Source: Alistipes sp.
GTDB taxonomy: Bacteria; Bacteroidota; Bacteroidia; Bacteroidales; Rikenellaceae
Length of the DNA stretch: 64,000 nt
Direction of reading: 5' to 3'
NCBI GenBank assembly: GCA_017531305.1
Contig: JAFXLG010000032.1
Location: 1-64,000, forward strand
Shown here piece by piece: positions 52,802 to 62,511 of this stretch (position 1 is its first letter; the number at the start of each line of letters is the position of its first letter). A model generated the notes under the pieces. That model was not told the origin of the DNA, did not search any database, and saw only the letters and a program-made list of their open reading frames with translations. A program made the translations under genes and the position numbers.

Positions 52802-53830
52802 TTACTTAATCACTACGCCCTCGCCCTCTACGATAGTACCGATTACCGATGCCTTCTCGCCAGCAGCTGTGAGGATATCGATTGCCTTCTGAGCCTCAGA
52901 TGGATCGAGTGCGATTACCATACCTACACCCATGTTGAAGATGTTGAACATCTCGCGGTGTGCAATTTTGCCATGCTTCTCCAAGAATTTGAATACAGGC
53001 AGGATCTCCCATGAGCCCTCTGTTACCTCTACGCCCAATCCTTTAGGCAAGATACGAGGAATGTTCTCATCGAATCCACCACCTGTTACGTGGCAAATAC
53101 CGTGTACGTCACATGAGTTTACTACCTCCAACACCTGCTTAACGTAGATGCGTGTAGGAGTAAGCAATACCTCGCCAAGTGGAGTCTCTGGGCATAGATC
53201 CTCATGTGGCTGATGCAAGTCAAAGCCATTGTCGCTTACAACCTTGCGTACCAAGCTGAATCCGATAGAGTGAACACCCGAAGATGCAACACCTACCAAA
53301 ACATCGCCAGCCTTAACCTTTGTGCCGTCAATGAGCTTCTCGCGCTCTACAACGCCACATGTGAAGCCTGCGATATCGTACTCGCCACCGCCATACATTC
53401 CTGGCATCTCGGCAGTCTCACCTCCGATAAGTGCGCAACCAGCCTGACGGCAACCCTCAGCAACGCTGGCAACGATAGCCTCAATCTTAGCTGGTTCGTT
53501 GTGACCTACTGCCACATAATCCAAGAAGAAGAGTGGCTCTGCGCCCTGTGCCAAAACATCGTTCACACACATCGCAACAGCATCAATACCGATAGTGTCG
53601 TGCTTGTCCATTTCGAAAGCCAACTTGAGCTTAGTACCAACACCGTCTGTACCGCTTACCAAGATAGGCTCCTTGTAATTAAGCGAAGCCAAATCGAACA
53701 TACCTCCAAATGAGCCGATGTTACCCATCACGCCAGGGCGGTTTGTTGACTTAACGTGCGACTTAATTCTACGAACTACTTCATAGCCGGCTTCAAGGTT
53801 TACACCGGCATTTTCATAACTTTTAGCCAT
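52802..53830 (-). CDS. purM: Phosphoribosylformylglycinamidine cyclo-ligase
   Basis: A 342-residue ATP-dependent enzyme that closes the imidazole ring to give [20 protein letters not shown] (about 59-75) and [20 protein letters not shown] are the family signature, and [11 protein letters not shown] and [13 protein letters not shown] are further conserved parts. First gene of the purM-purH-purD-folD operon, with a good promoter 20 bases upstream. Confidence 0.97.
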   Translation of the reverse strand: MAKSYENAGVNLEAGYEVVRRIKSHVKSTNRPGVMGNIGSFGGMFDLASLNYKEPILVSGTDGVGTKLKLAFEMDKHDTIGIDAVAMCVNDVLAQGAEPLFFLDYVAVGHNEPAKIEAIVASVAEGCRQAGCALIGGETAEMPGMYGGGEYDIAGFTCGVVEREKLIDGTKVKAGDVLVGVASSGVHSIGFSLVRKVVSDNGFDLHQPHEDLCPETPLGEVLLTPTRIYVKQVLEVVNSCDVHGICHVTGGGFDENIPRILPKGLGVEVTEGSWEILPVFKFLEKHGKIAHREMFNIFNMGVGMVIALDPSEAQKAIDILTAAGEKASVIGTIVEGEGVVIK

Positions 53831-53849
53831 AGTATCTATTTATATTTAT

Positions 53850-53879
53850 CAAATTTATTTCAACCCATAATCTACCAAA
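53850..53879 (-). promoter_or_regulatory. Promoter of purM-purH-purD-folD
   Basis: On the minus strand, TTTG (53876-53879) and TAAATTTG (53850-53857) with an 18-base spacer, 19 bases before the purM start. It separates this operon from purE-purL upstream. Confidence 0.65.
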
Positions 53880-54057
53880 TTCTACGTGTCTTACGAAGGC
53901 GAGCAAAATCCTATTGTTAGCTTACGCTTCAGACGTCAGGTATTATCTGCCCCTTAACCTCCTACACTCGCATTTGGTACCTTGTGACATTTGTTCATGA
54001 TGGCTACGACAATTTTTGCCGTAGCCAATTGTGAACTAAGCCTTTGGAGTCATGTCG

Positions 54058-57000
54058 TTATTTACACTTAAAGTAGTTAACGGCATTCTGGAATATCTGC
54101 TGGCTCTTATTGCCTGCGATATTCTTAAAGAGGTTCTCCTCGTATCGCTCTGTATGACCCATCTTACCCAAGATCTGACCACTTCGGCTGATGATACCCT
54201 CGATGCCGTAGCTTGATCCGTTAGGGTTGTATGGCGCACAAAGCGTAGCCTCGCCCTGAGGATCTACATACTGGAATGCTATCTGTCCATTCTCGAAGAG
54301 CTCCTTAGCCATCTCATCGCTCACTACAAACTTACCCTCGCCGTGGCTTACTGCGATAGAGTGATGCTCACCCAACTCGAAGCCTGCAAGCCATGGAGAG
54401 TTCAGAGTAGCTACACGTGTAGTTACGATCTGAGAGATGTGACGGTTGATATCGTTACGGAAGAGAGTTGGAGACTCCTTCACTACTTGACCCAAACGTC
54501 CGTATGGCAAGAGTTCAGATTTAACCAAAGCCTGGAATCCGTTACAGATACCGAGGATCAAACCACCGCGATCCAACAAAGCGTGGATTGCATCGGTGAT
54601 AACCTTGTTGTTTAGGACATTGGCAATAAACTTACCGCTACCGTCTGGCTCATCTCCTGCCGAGAAACCACCGCTGAGAACGAAGATATGGCAAGCATCA
54701 ATCATCTGCTTCATCTTGTTGATTGAGGCGAAGATATCGTCTGCCGTAAGGTCGCAGAATACGCTTGTGGTGATCTTGGCTCCTGCACGCTCAAATGCCT
54801 TGCCTGTGTCGTAGTCGCAGTTTGTACCCGCAAATACAGGCAGATATACTACAACCTCATCCACTGGCTCGCCCTGCCACTTAATCTGCTTCTTCTCAGG
54901 GTTGCTTGCGATGGTGCTGCCGCCCTCGATGCCACGATCTGGATAGATCTTGCAGAACTTCTGAGAGTTGATCTTCTGGAGTGAATCGATTGCGAACTTC
55001 TCGCCGTTGAACGATACCTCTCCATTGTCGGTAGTCTTACCGATAAGCTCGGCTGTTGGGAAGTCCAAAGTCTCTGGAGTCTCAACAACGAATGAGCCGT
55101 ATGCGTAGTTAAAGAGCTCCTGCTCGCACATATTAATCTCTGCTCCGATGCAGTTACCGAACGACATCTTTGCTACAGCCTCAGCCACGCCACCGAAGCC
55201 TACTGTGTAAGCAGCGACAACCTTACCCTGCTCAATGAGTGAGCTAACGTATGGGAAGAGAGTCTTGATCTGCTCTGTGTTAGGCATATAGTTCTCAAGT
55301 GGAGTGTGCTTAATCAGGTAGATATTGTTACCCGCCTTCTTAAACTCAGGGCTGATAACTGTTCGAGCATCAACGGTAGTAATACCAAATGCCATAAGCA
55401 TTGGTGGAACGTTGATATCTTGGAATGTACCACTCATAGAGTCCTTACCTCCGATAGATGGCAATCCCAACTCAACCTGCATCTTCAATGCTCCGAGCAA
55501 AGCAGAAAGTGGCTTACCCCAAGAGGTCTCAGAGTTCATGCGCTCGAAATACTCCTGATAAGAGTAACGCATCTTGTCATATCTTGCACCTGCTGCAACA
55601 ACCTTAGCGGCAGCCTCCACTACAGCGTATGCTGCACCGTGATAAGGGCTCCACGATGTGATGTATGGGTTGTAACCAAATGCCATGATGCTGGCGGTGT
55701 TGGTGTATCCGTTGCCCACAGGGAGCTTCTGTACTGAAACCTGAGTCTCTGTATTCTGAGTCTTACCACCGAATGGCATCAAGACTGTCGAAGCTCCGAT
55801 TGTAGAGTCGAACATCTCGATCATACCACGCTGTGATACTACATTGTCGTCCTGCAAGTTTGCCTCGATCTTCTCGCGGAGAGTTGCGCCCTCAATCTTG
55901 CGCTCAAAAGGATTCTTCTCCTCTACGCCTGCGATCTTGATTTTGGTGTAGTGCTTAGCACCAGCCGAGTCGATAAATTCGCGAGAGAGGTTAACGATCA
56001 TTTCGCCATTATAGAACATCTTCAGTCGATTTGTATCTGTTACGTTGGCAACGTGTGTTACCTCGATGCTCTCTGAGTGGCAATACTCGATAAACTTCTC
56101 CTTATCCTTAGCCTCGATTACTACAGCCATACGCTCCTGAGACTCGCTGATAGCAAGCTCCGTAGAGTTCAGACCGCTATATTTTGTTGGCACGCGATCC
56201 AGATAGATATCCAAACCTGGGGCCAACTCACCGATAGCTACGCTGACACCTCCTGCACCAAAGTCGTTCGATTTCTTGATGAGCTTAGTCACCTCGGCGC
56301 GGCGGAACAAACGCTCCAACTTACGCTCCTCAGGTGCATTACCCTTCTGTACCTCTGAGCTACACTCCTCGATAGACTTTACATTATGCTCCTTCGATGA
56401 ACCTGTCGCACCACCGATACCGTCACGACCTGTACGTCCTCCGAGCATCAGGATAACATCACCTGCAGCTGGAGATTCACGGCGTACATTCTCGGCTTTT
56501 ACAGCACCTACCACAGCACCTACCTCCAGACGCTTGGCAACGTAGTCTGGATGGTAAATCTCGCGTACATGAGTAGTAGCCAAACCGATCTGGTTACCAT
56601 AGCTTGAATAGCCTGAAGCCGCCTTGGTAGAGATTATGCGCTGAGGCAATTTACCCTTCATGGTCTCTGCTACGCTCTTGTAGATATCGCCAGCACCTGT
56701 TACGCGCATTGCCTGATATACATAGCTACGACCTGACAATGGGTCGCGGATAGCACCTCCCAAACAAGTCGAGGCACCACCGAATGGCTCGATCTCTGTT
56801 GGGTGATTGTGTGTCTCGTTCTTGAACTGTAAGAGCCACTTTTCCATCTCGCCATTTACATCCACATTAACGAAGATCGAACAAGCGTTGTTCTCCTCGC
56901 TCTGCTCCATGTTGTCCAATACGCCAGTCTTCTTGAGGTAGCGACCACCGATTGTGGCAAGCTCCATCAGACAAAGGCTCTTCTCCGAGCGACCAAGCTC

Positions 57001-57765
57001 CTCGCGGATCTTCTTCAGAGAGTCGATCGAGCCGAGCAACTCCTCTTTGAGGAATGACTCATCGATAGTGATCTCTGTAATCTCGGTAGTAAATGTAGTG
57101 TGACGGCAGTGGTCACTCCAATATGTATCAAGGATTCTAAGTTCGGTTTCTGAAGGGTCACGTCCCTCCTCAGAGTAGTATTTGATAACCTCCTTCAAGT
57201 CATCGGCATTCATCGCCAAGCCATACTGCTTGCAGTAATCAGCCAACTCTTCGTCCTTCAAAGCTGTCAAGCCGTGGAGAATAGCCACAGGCTTAACCTC
57301 TGCATCCTCCATGTCGCTCAATACACTCAAATCCTTACGGCGAGACTCTACGGCGTTGATGTAATAGTGCTCAATGGCGTCCATATCCTCTGCCGAGATA
57401 TTGTCGTCAAAGATCATGAGCTTAGAGCTCTTGATATGTACGTTTGCTGTAGGCTCAATCAAGCGAACGCAATCTACAGCCGAACTTGCTCTCTGGTCAA
57501 ACTGTCCTGGCAGATACTCTACTGCGAGGTATTTCTTGCCTTCGAGGTCACACTCATCGCTTACACAATCGGTCACTATCTCGCCAAATACTGCGTAACG
57601 GCTCTTCTCCAAAAGCTCCTCAGAGAATCCAAACAGATCATATACGTTCAGAAGACGCAAAGACTCCAACTTCAAACCGAGGTTGTTGTTAAGCTCCTTG
57701 CGAAGAGTCTCCGCCTCGACTTGGAAACGAGGATATTTCTCTACAAATATGCGGTAATTCTTCAT
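54058..57765 (-). CDS. purL: Phosphoribosylformylglycinamidine synthase (large, fused type)
   Basis: A 1235-residue one-chain enzyme combining PurS-like, PurL and PurQ parts; it converts FGAR and glutamine to FGAM. The N-terminal PurS-like segment (1-~150) is followed by the twin AIRS-like halves (DTYWSDHCRHTTF, NETHNHPTEIEPFGGA; SWGKPLSALLGALKMQVELG). The C-terminal glutaminase has VFAGTNCDYDTGKAF and the nucleophile Cys in LILGICNGFQALVKSELLPY, then LGEHHSIAVSHGEGKFV. In contrast to CarA in this window, the glutaminase nucleophile is intact. It lies 22 bases downstream of purE and they form an operon. Confidence 0.97.
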   Translation of the reverse strand: MKNYRIFVEKYPRFQVEAETLRKELNNNLGLKLESLRLLNVYDLFGFSEELLEKSRYAVFGEIVTDCVSDECDLEGKKYLAVEYLPGQFDQRASSAVDCVRLIEPTANVHIKSSKLMIFDDNISAEDMDAIEHYYINAVESRRKDLSVLSDMEDAEVKPVAILHGLTALKDEELADYCKQYGLAMNADDLKEVIKYYSEEGRDPSETELRILDTYWSDHCRHTTFTTEITEITIDESFLKEELLGSIDSLKKIREELGRSEKSLCLMELATIGGRYLKKTGVLDNMEQSEENNACSIFVNVDVNGEMEKWLLQFKNETHNHPTEIEPFGGASTCLGGAIRDPLSGRSYVYQAMRVTGAGDIYKSVAETMKGKLPQRIISTKAASGYSSYGNQIGLATTHVREIYHPDYVAKRLEVGAVVGAVKAENVRRESPAAGDVILMLGGRTGRDGIGGATGSSKEHNVKSIEECSSEVQKGNAPEERKLERLFRRAEVTKLIKKSNDFGAGGVSVAIGELAPGLDIYLDRVPTKYSGLNSTELAISESQERMAVVIEAKDKEKFIEYCHSESIEVTHVANVTDTNRLKMFYNGEMIVNLSREFIDSAGAKHYTKIKIAGVEEKNPFERKIEGATLREKIEANLQDDNVVSQRGMIEMFDSTIGASTVLMPFGGKTQNTETQVSVQKLPVGNGYTNTASIMAFGYNPYITSWSPYHGAAYAVVEAAAKVVAAGARYDKMRYSYQEYFERMNSETSWGKPLSALLGALKMQVELGLPSIGGKDSMSGTFQDINVPPMLMAFGITTVDARTVISPEFKKAGNNIYLIKHTPLENYMPNTEQIKTLFPYVSSLIEQGKVVAAYTVGFGGVAEAVAKMSFGNCIGAEINMCEQELFNYAYGSFVVETPETLDFPTAELIGKTTDNGEVSFNGEKFAIDSLQKINSQKFCKIYPDRGIEGGSTIASNPEKKQIKWQGEPVDEVVVYLPVFAGTNCDYDTGKAFERAGAKITTSVFCDLTADDIFASINKMKQMIDACHIFVLSGGFSAGDEPDGSGKFIANVLNNKVITDAIHALLDRGGLILGICNGFQALVKSELLPYGRLGQVVKESPTLFRNDINRHISQIVTTRVATLNSPWLAGFELGEHHSIAVSHGEGKFVVSDEMAKELFENGQIAFQYVDPQGEATLCAPYNPNGSSYGIEGIISRSGQILGKMGHTERYEENLFKNIAGNKSQQIFQNAVNYFKCK

Positions 57766-57787
57766 TCTTATTTGGGTTGTTTAATGT

Positions 57788-58255
57788 TTATAGTTCTGCT
57801 GCCAAAACAGTCTCTGTCTGCTTCTTGCGGAATTCCACAAGGCGAGCCTCCAATTCTTTGTCTGTAAGAGCGAAGATAGAAGCTGCTATGAGGGCAGCAT
57901 TCTTAGCTCCGTTGATAGCTGTGGTAGAGACTGGGATTCCACCAGGCATCTGTACGATTGAAAGGAGTGAATCCAAACCATTCAAGGTTGAAGTCTTGAT
58001 AGGTACTCCGATTACAGGGATTGTAGTGAGAGCAGCTGTGACACCTGCAACGTGAGCAGCACCTCCTGCACCAGCGATGATTGCACCAATGCCACGTGAC
58101 TTGGCAGACTCTGCATACTCCACCATCAGATGAGGTGTGCGATGTGCGCTGATAACCTTCTTCTCATACTCGATACCCAACTCTTCCAATGTCTCGCAAG
58201 CGGCTGACATGATACCCCAGTCGCTTGTGGAACCCATAATAACTGCAACTTTCAT
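57788..58255 (-). CDS. purE: N5-carboxyaminoimidazole ribonucleotide mutase
   Basis: A 155-residue enzyme of the purine pathway, rearranging or carboxylating AIR to CAIR. The start is the ATG at 58255 (MKVAVIMGSTSDWGIM); an upstream in-frame start adds 13 residues not seen in the family. KVISAHRTPHLM has the conserved His, IAGAGGAAHVAGVTAAL the active-site loop, and QMPGGIPVSTTAI is typical. Without a purK in the window, class I (N5-CAIR) and class II (AIR/CO2) use cannot be told apart with certainty; GSTSDW suggests the bacterial class I type. Confidence 0.95.
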   Translation of the reverse strand: MKVAVIMGSTSDWGIMSAACETLEELGIEYEKKVISAHRTPHLMVEYAESAKSRGIGAIIAGAGGAAHVAGVTAALTTIPVIGVPIKTSTLNGLDSLLSIVQMPGGIPVSTTAINGAKNAALIAASIFALTDKELEARLVEFRKKQTETVLAAEL

Positions 58256-58434
58256 AAAAATGTTAATGGTTAAAACGTTGAACGTGTCTAACAAGTCTTT
58301 TGTCGTTACGCCAGCCTTTGATCTGTTGTTCTAAATCTAAATTTGGCTCTCGATAACTCTGAAAAAAGATCTTATTATACACGTCCTGTTATGTTAAAAA
58401 TTATCTTTGATTTCCATAGTTTTATTCATACTGA

Positions 58435-58442
58435 CAAAAATA
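58435..58442 (-). promoter_or_regulatory. -7 element (TATTTTTG), possible purE-purL promoter
   Basis: TATTTTTG on the minus strand, 180 bases above the purE ATG. No -33 box is seen, and a nearer promoter with a weaker -7 is possible. Confidence 0.35.
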
Positions 58443-58588
58443 CTACTTTTTATTATAAAAGGAAAGAAATATAGAATAAAAATTTTCAACAAGTTATTTA
58501 CCATTCGTAATGTGATAATTTTAGTTGTTGGATGGGGTAATTTTTGGGGTCTAATTATGAGAAATTTTGTCGATTATGGTTGCGGAAG

Positions 58589-58619
58589 TTGTTAAAAAAT
58601 ATAAAAAACACTATATTTG
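58589..58619 (+). promoter_or_regulatory. Promoter of feoAB
   Basis: TTG at 58589-58591 and TATATTTG at 58612-58619, spacer 20. The -7 box ends 18 bases before the ATG at 58638, so the leader is very short. Confidence 0.7.
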
Positions 58620-58637
58620 TCAAATAATTTTCTTTGT

Positions 58638-61007
58638 ATGTATTTATCGGATCTGAAGACTGGAGAGTCGGCTGTGATAATCAAGGTACTTGGACATGGA
58701 GGATTCCGCCGTAGAATCCTCGAAATGGGTTTTGTCCAAGGTCAGAAGGTAGAGGCTGTGCTGAATGCTCCGTTGCGTGATCCTATCAAATATCGCATTA
58801 TGGGTTATGAGGTTTCGTTGCGCCGTAGCGAAGCCTCTATGATTGAGATTCTTACCCCATACGAAGTAGCTGAGACTCACCGCGCTGACGGCGTTGTGGA
58901 TTCTGTTGTGGAGGCTCAGCTCAATAAAGCCTATAACGAGAAGATTCGTGAGATTAATGTCGCTTTGGTAGGTAATCCCAATAGCGGTAAATCTTCGCTA
59001 TTTAATGCCTTGTCGGGCGGTCATGCCCATGTGGGTAATTATAGTGGCGTTACGGTGGATGCCAAAAGCGAATCGTTTGAATATAAGGGTTATAGAATCA
59101 ATATAACAGATCTGCCTGGTACTTATGCTCTTTCGGCATATACCCCCGAAGAGTTGTATGTGCGCCGCCATCTGATCGAGAAGTTGCCCGATGTGGTGGT
59201 GAATGCAGTTGTAGCATCGAATCTTGAGCGAAATCTGTATCTTACAACCGAACTTATCGACTTAAACCCTAAGATGGTTGTGGCTTTGAATATGTATGAT
59301 GAGCTGGAGGAGTCGGGCGATAAACTCGATTATGAGCAGTTGGGTCGTATGATCGGTGTGCCGATGGTACCTGTTGTGGCTAAGACGCGCAAGGGTTTGG
59401 ATGAGTTGCTAGATGAGATAATTCTTACGTTCAGGGGTGAAAATCCTAAAGTTCGACATATCCATATTCAATACTCATCTTCTATTGAATCAGAGGTTTC
59501 GGCGTTGGCTCGACTGATGAAGAATCATTTGTATGAGCTGCCTAAATTCTTCCCTCCGCGATATTGCTCTATCAAGATGTTGGAGGGTGATAAGAGTGTA
59601 GTGGAGATGTTGCGCAAAGCCGAACATTTTGTAGAGTGGGAACAGCAAGCTCGTAAGGGAGCCGCACGTATCAAGTCGGCTTTGGACGAAGATGTCGAAA
59701 GTGCTATCACTAACGAAAAATATGGTTTTATTGAGGGTGCGTTGGCAGAGACCTTAACCAAAGGTGTGCAGGATGTCAATCAGAGTACCTCAATCATCGA
59801 CCGTATTGTGACTAATCGCTATGTAGGATTCCCGCTATTTTTGGTCTTGATGTTCGTTATGTTCTGGAGTACCTTTACTCTGGGGGCATATCCTCAAGAG
59901 TGGATCGAGCAGGGCTTTGCATGGCTTGGCGATTTGGTGGGCAATATGATGACGGATGGACCTTTGAAGGATCTTTTGGTGGATGGTATCATTGGTGGAG
60001 TGGGATCGGTTGCGGTCTTTTTGCCTAACATCGTGATTCTCTATCTCTTCATCTCGTTGATGGAGGATTCGGGATATATGGCTCGCGCTGCATTCATTAT
60101 GGATAAACTCATGCACTTGGCGGGTCTGCATGGTAAATCGTTCATCCCGCTTGTGATGGGCTTCGGATGTAATGTTCCAGCTATCATAGCTACCCGTACT
60201 ATCGAGAGCCGAAGCAGCCGCCTGATAACTATTCTGATCAATCCTTTCATGTCGTGCAGTGCCCGATTGCCTGTTTTTGTATTGCTGGCGGGCGCATTTT
60301 TCCCTGATCATGCGGGGTCGGTACTCTTTGGGATATACATTTTCGGTTGTGTTATTGCTATCCTTACCGCACGACTTTTGCGCAGGTTTATGTTTGGAGC
60401 CGATGAGACTCCTTTTGTGATGGAACTTCCACCCTATCGTATCCCCACGATGAATGCTACCTTGCGCCATGTTTGGGAGCGTAGCGAGCAATATCTCAAG
60501 AAGATAGGTGGTCTGATACTTGTCTCGGCGGTGGTGATATGGTTCTTGAGTTATTATCCTCGCCACGATGTTGATCTGGGCGATCAGATGATGAATAATC
60601 AAGCTCAAAGCGAGTATTCCTATTTGGGGCGCATCGGCAAGGTGTGTGAGCCTGTGATGGAGCCTTTGGGTATGGATTGGAGAGCGAGTGTGGCTTTGGT
60701 GTCGGGTGTTGCGGCTAAGGAGATTGTGGTCTCTACGCTTGGCGTGTTGTATTCGGTTGAGAATGCCGATGAGAATACAGCATCTCTATGGAGCCGACTC
60801 AAATCTTCGGGCGGTTACTCGCCTGCAGCGGCTTTGGCTATGATGATTTTTGTACTGTTGTATTTCCCATGCATTGCTACTATTGTTGCAATATCACAAG
60901 AGGCTGGGGGTTGGCGTTGGGCGTTGTTCTCGGTGTTGTATAATACCGCATTGGCGTGGGTACTTGCATGGGTTGTGTATAGGCTTGCGCTGATGGTGGG
61001 ATTGTAA
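58638..61007 (+). CDS. feoB: FeoA-FeoB fusion, ferrous iron transporter
   Basis: A 789-residue protein. Residues 1-~75 are a FeoA-like SH3 domain (LSDLKTGESAVIIKVLGHGG, then MGFVQGQKVEAV). The G domain starts near 105 with GNPNSGKSSLFNALSG (G1), NYSGVTVD (G2), DLPGTYAL (G3) and NMYDELEE (G4). The membrane part (about 390-785) has two Gate-like repeats, with VMGFGCNVPAIIATRTIE and NPFMSCSARLPVFVLLAGAF. It takes up Fe(II), the main iron form without oxygen. The ATG at 58638 is chosen because the earlier in-frame TTG lies in the promoter -7 box. Single-gene unit with a strong terminator. Confidence 0.94.
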   Translation: MYLSDLKTGESAVIIKVLGHGGFRRRILEMGFVQGQKVEAVLNAPLRDPIKYRIMGYEVSLRRSEASMIEILTPYEVAETHRADGVVDSVVEAQLNKAYNEKIREINVALVGNPNSGKSSLFNALSGGHAHVGNYSGVTVDAKSESFEYKGYRINITDLPGTYALSAYTPEELYVRRHLIEKLPDVVVNAVVASNLERNLYLTTELIDLNPKMVVALNMYDELEESGDKLDYEQLGRMIGVPMVPVVAKTRKGLDELLDEIILTFRGENPKVRHIHIQYSSSIESEVSALARLMKNHLYELPKFFPPRYCSIKMLEGDKSVVEMLRKAEHFVEWEQQARKGAARIKSALDEDVESAITNEKYGFIEGALAETLTKGVQDVNQSTSIIDRIVTNRYVGFPLFLVLMFVMFWSTFTLGAYPQEWIEQGFAWLGDLVGNMMTDGPLKDLLVDGIIGGVGSVAVFLPNIVILYLFISLMEDSGYMARAAFIMDKLMHLAGLHGKSFIPLVMGFGCNVPAIIATRTIESRSSRLITILINPFMSCSARLPVFVLLAGAFFPDHAGSVLFGIYIFGCVIAILTARLLRRFMFGADETPFVMELPPYRIPTMNATLRHVWERSEQYLKKIGGLILVSAVVIWFLSYYPRHDVDLGDQMMNNQAQSEYSYLGRIGKVCEPVMEPLGMDWRASVALVSGVAAKEIVVSTLGVLYSVENADENTASLWSRLKSSGGYSPAAALAMMIFVLLYFPCIATIVAISQEAGGWRWALFSVLYNTALAWVLAWVVYRLALMVGL

Positions 61008-61079
61008 GTAGCGGTATGTGTAAAATGATGATATATAATAGATTATTGATAGTTATATAAACTATTAGTTGATATAAAA

Positions 61080-61118
61080 CAGATCGGCAACTTTTGACGG
61101 TTGCCGATCTGCTTTTTT
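61080..61118. terminator. Terminator after feoAB
   Basis: A 12-pair perfect stem CAGATCGGCAAC/GTTGCCGATCTG (61080-61091 with 61100-61111), 8-base loop, then C and six T residues. It also lies just past the convergent MBL-fold gene. Confidence 0.88.
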
Positions 61119-61135
61119 GTTGGCTTGGTAGAGAA

Positions 61136-62362
61136 TTATAATTGACTATCGAAAGGTCCGTAAATTGCCTTTACTATCATCTTCTCATCTTCTGCCGAAA
61201 GGATGTAAATTTTATATTTGCGACCCTTGTCATAAGCCTTCACTACAATATGTCCCTGCTCGATTACTCTCTTAGTCCACTCTTCTCCCTCGTGTTTTGC
61301 CATCTGCTCTGCCCACAAATATTGATGGAAAATTGTGCAGTCGCTTTTGCTGAGCATACGTTGCATTATTGCAGGCTGAGTATGCTGAAGATCCCATGTG
61401 CAGTTGATGTAGTGTTTGGCTTTTACAGCCTCCAAAAACTCCTCGTGCATAGCGTCTTTGTATGCGTGATGGTTGGATTTGCATACATCCACCTCACCAC
61501 ATACCTTACCTGTCTGAGCTTCAAGATTTATTTGCTTGCCCTCGGCATCGCTGACGCCCCACGTAAGGTCGCCTCCCGTGTAGTAGCTGAATGGTCCATA
61601 ATCAATGCGGATAGCCATGCTCTTGGTGTTTTCATTTTGTCCGCCCTGAATGTTCTTTTCGTTAAGATCATAGTAACGAATACTCTTGTCGCCTTCGCCA
61701 GTCCATACCTCTCCGTTGGCAGCTAAGTTGCGGATAGAGAATAGATTGGAGTATTTTTCGGCGTTATGTTTGAGCGAAATCTGATCTTTCATACCCACCT
61801 TGAATTTCTCTTGTTTCATGCCGTATGTTGTGGCATGATGCTTTAGGAAAGCACGATAATTATCTACCTCTGCTCCACCGATTTTAGTCGGATAATTGTA
61901 GTCGGGATAACCTCTGTCGTATGCCATGCCGAAACGTATCCACTCGCCCACATGAGCCAATCCTGTTAGCTTGTAGTCGGGGTTGCGTCCTGAAGTCAGT
62001 TCTCCATGGTCAATCTCGCCCATGTGATCGCTATGGAAATGCGAGAGCATCATGTAATCGACCTTCTCGGCGTGAGGATTAACGCGTAAAATGTAGCGTG
62101 CGATCCATTCTCCTGCGCGGCGCGAATTATCGGGCAATGCTTTGGTCATGTATGGGAATTTCTCATATGCTGGATCGTGATCTCCTGCATCAACAAGCAT
62201 TGATGTGGCGTCAGGAAAGATCATGAAATTGGACTCTCCGCGACCTGTATAAATGTGGTGGATATCCATCTCGCCAGCCTTCCAGCCTCGATATGGCTCT
62301 CCCACTTTGTCCACCGCACAAGAGGAGATAAAGAGAGTTGCTAAAAGTAGATATTTTTTCAT
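61136..62362 (-). CDS. Metallo-beta-lactamase-fold lipoprotein (ComEC/Rec2-like hydrolase part)
   Basis: Start at 62362 gives MKKYLLLATLFISSC, a lipoprotein signal with Cys15; the longer in-frame reading adds 32 residues before it. The 408-residue protein has the zinc motif SHFHSDHMGE (HxHxDH) near residue 105-115, an early GESNFMIFPDATSMLVDAGD strand pair, and YYTGGDLTW and SNHHAYKDAMHEEF later, as in MBL-fold hydrolases related to the ComEC extracellular domain. It is likely anchored in the envelope. Substrate unknown; nucleic acid or phosphodiester is possible by family, not by proof. Confidence 0.8.
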   Translation of the reverse strand: MKKYLLLATLFISSCAVDKVGEPYRGWKAGEMDIHHIYTGRGESNFMIFPDATSMLVDAGDHDPAYEKFPYMTKALPDNSRRAGEWIARYILRVNPHAEKVDYMMLSHFHSDHMGEIDHGELTSGRNPDYKLTGLAHVGEWIRFGMAYDRGYPDYNYPTKIGGAEVDNYRAFLKHHATTYGMKQEKFKVGMKDQISLKHNAEKYSNLFSIRNLAANGEVWTGEGDKSIRYYDLNEKNIQGGQNENTKSMAIRIDYGPFSYYTGGDLTWGVSDAEGKQINLEAQTGKVCGEVDVCKSNHHAYKDAMHEEFLEAVKAKHYINCTWDLQHTQPAIMQRMLSKSDCTIFHQYLWAEQMAKHEGEEWTKRVIEQGHIVVKAYDKGRKYKIYILSAEDEKMIVKAIYGPFDSQL

Positions 62363-62394
62363 CTTTAAGATTATTTTGGTTGTTTGTAGTTGTA

Positions 62395-62402
62395 CAAATT
62401 TA
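62395..62402 (-). promoter_or_regulatory. -7 element (TAAATTTG) for the MBL-fold lipoprotein gene
   Basis: A full match on the minus strand, 33 bases above the ATG at 62362. No -33 box seen. Confidence 0.45.
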
Positions 62403-62475
62403 CGAAAAAATAGAGAAAAGACTCTTTGAAGTGTTAATTTTTTTGTTGCTGAAAGCAAAACTCAAAAAATAGTGC

Positions 62476-62483
62476 TATATTTG
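62476..62483 (+). promoter_or_regulatory. -7 element (TATATTTG) of the metY leader transcript
   Basis: A full TAnnTTTG match 28 bases before the leader ORF and 231 bases before metY, predicting a leader of about 225 nt. A well-spaced -33 TTG is not seen. Confidence 0.55.
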
Positions 62484-62511
62484 TACTACTTTTAGTATTT
62501 AAGTGTGCATA

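Larger units (their letters stand above)
58256..58637. other. Divergent control region between purE and feoAB
   Basis: No supported coding sequence in 382 bases. AT-rich. It contains a minus-strand -7 box (58435-58442) about 180 bases above purE, so purE would have a long leader, and the feoAB promoter at 58589-58619. I could not recognise a riboswitch fold or a Fur box by eye. Confidence 0.5.

Noticed and set aside
54001..54027. Terminator hairpin after purL
   Set aside because: TGGCTACG and CGTAGCCA form an 8-pair stem, but neither strand has a T-tract after it; I keep it only as a hairpin.
58617..58637. TTG start for feoAB seven codons upstream
   Set aside because: The TTG is within the -7 box TATATTTG (58612-58619), so it is not in the transcript; the ATG at 58638 fits.
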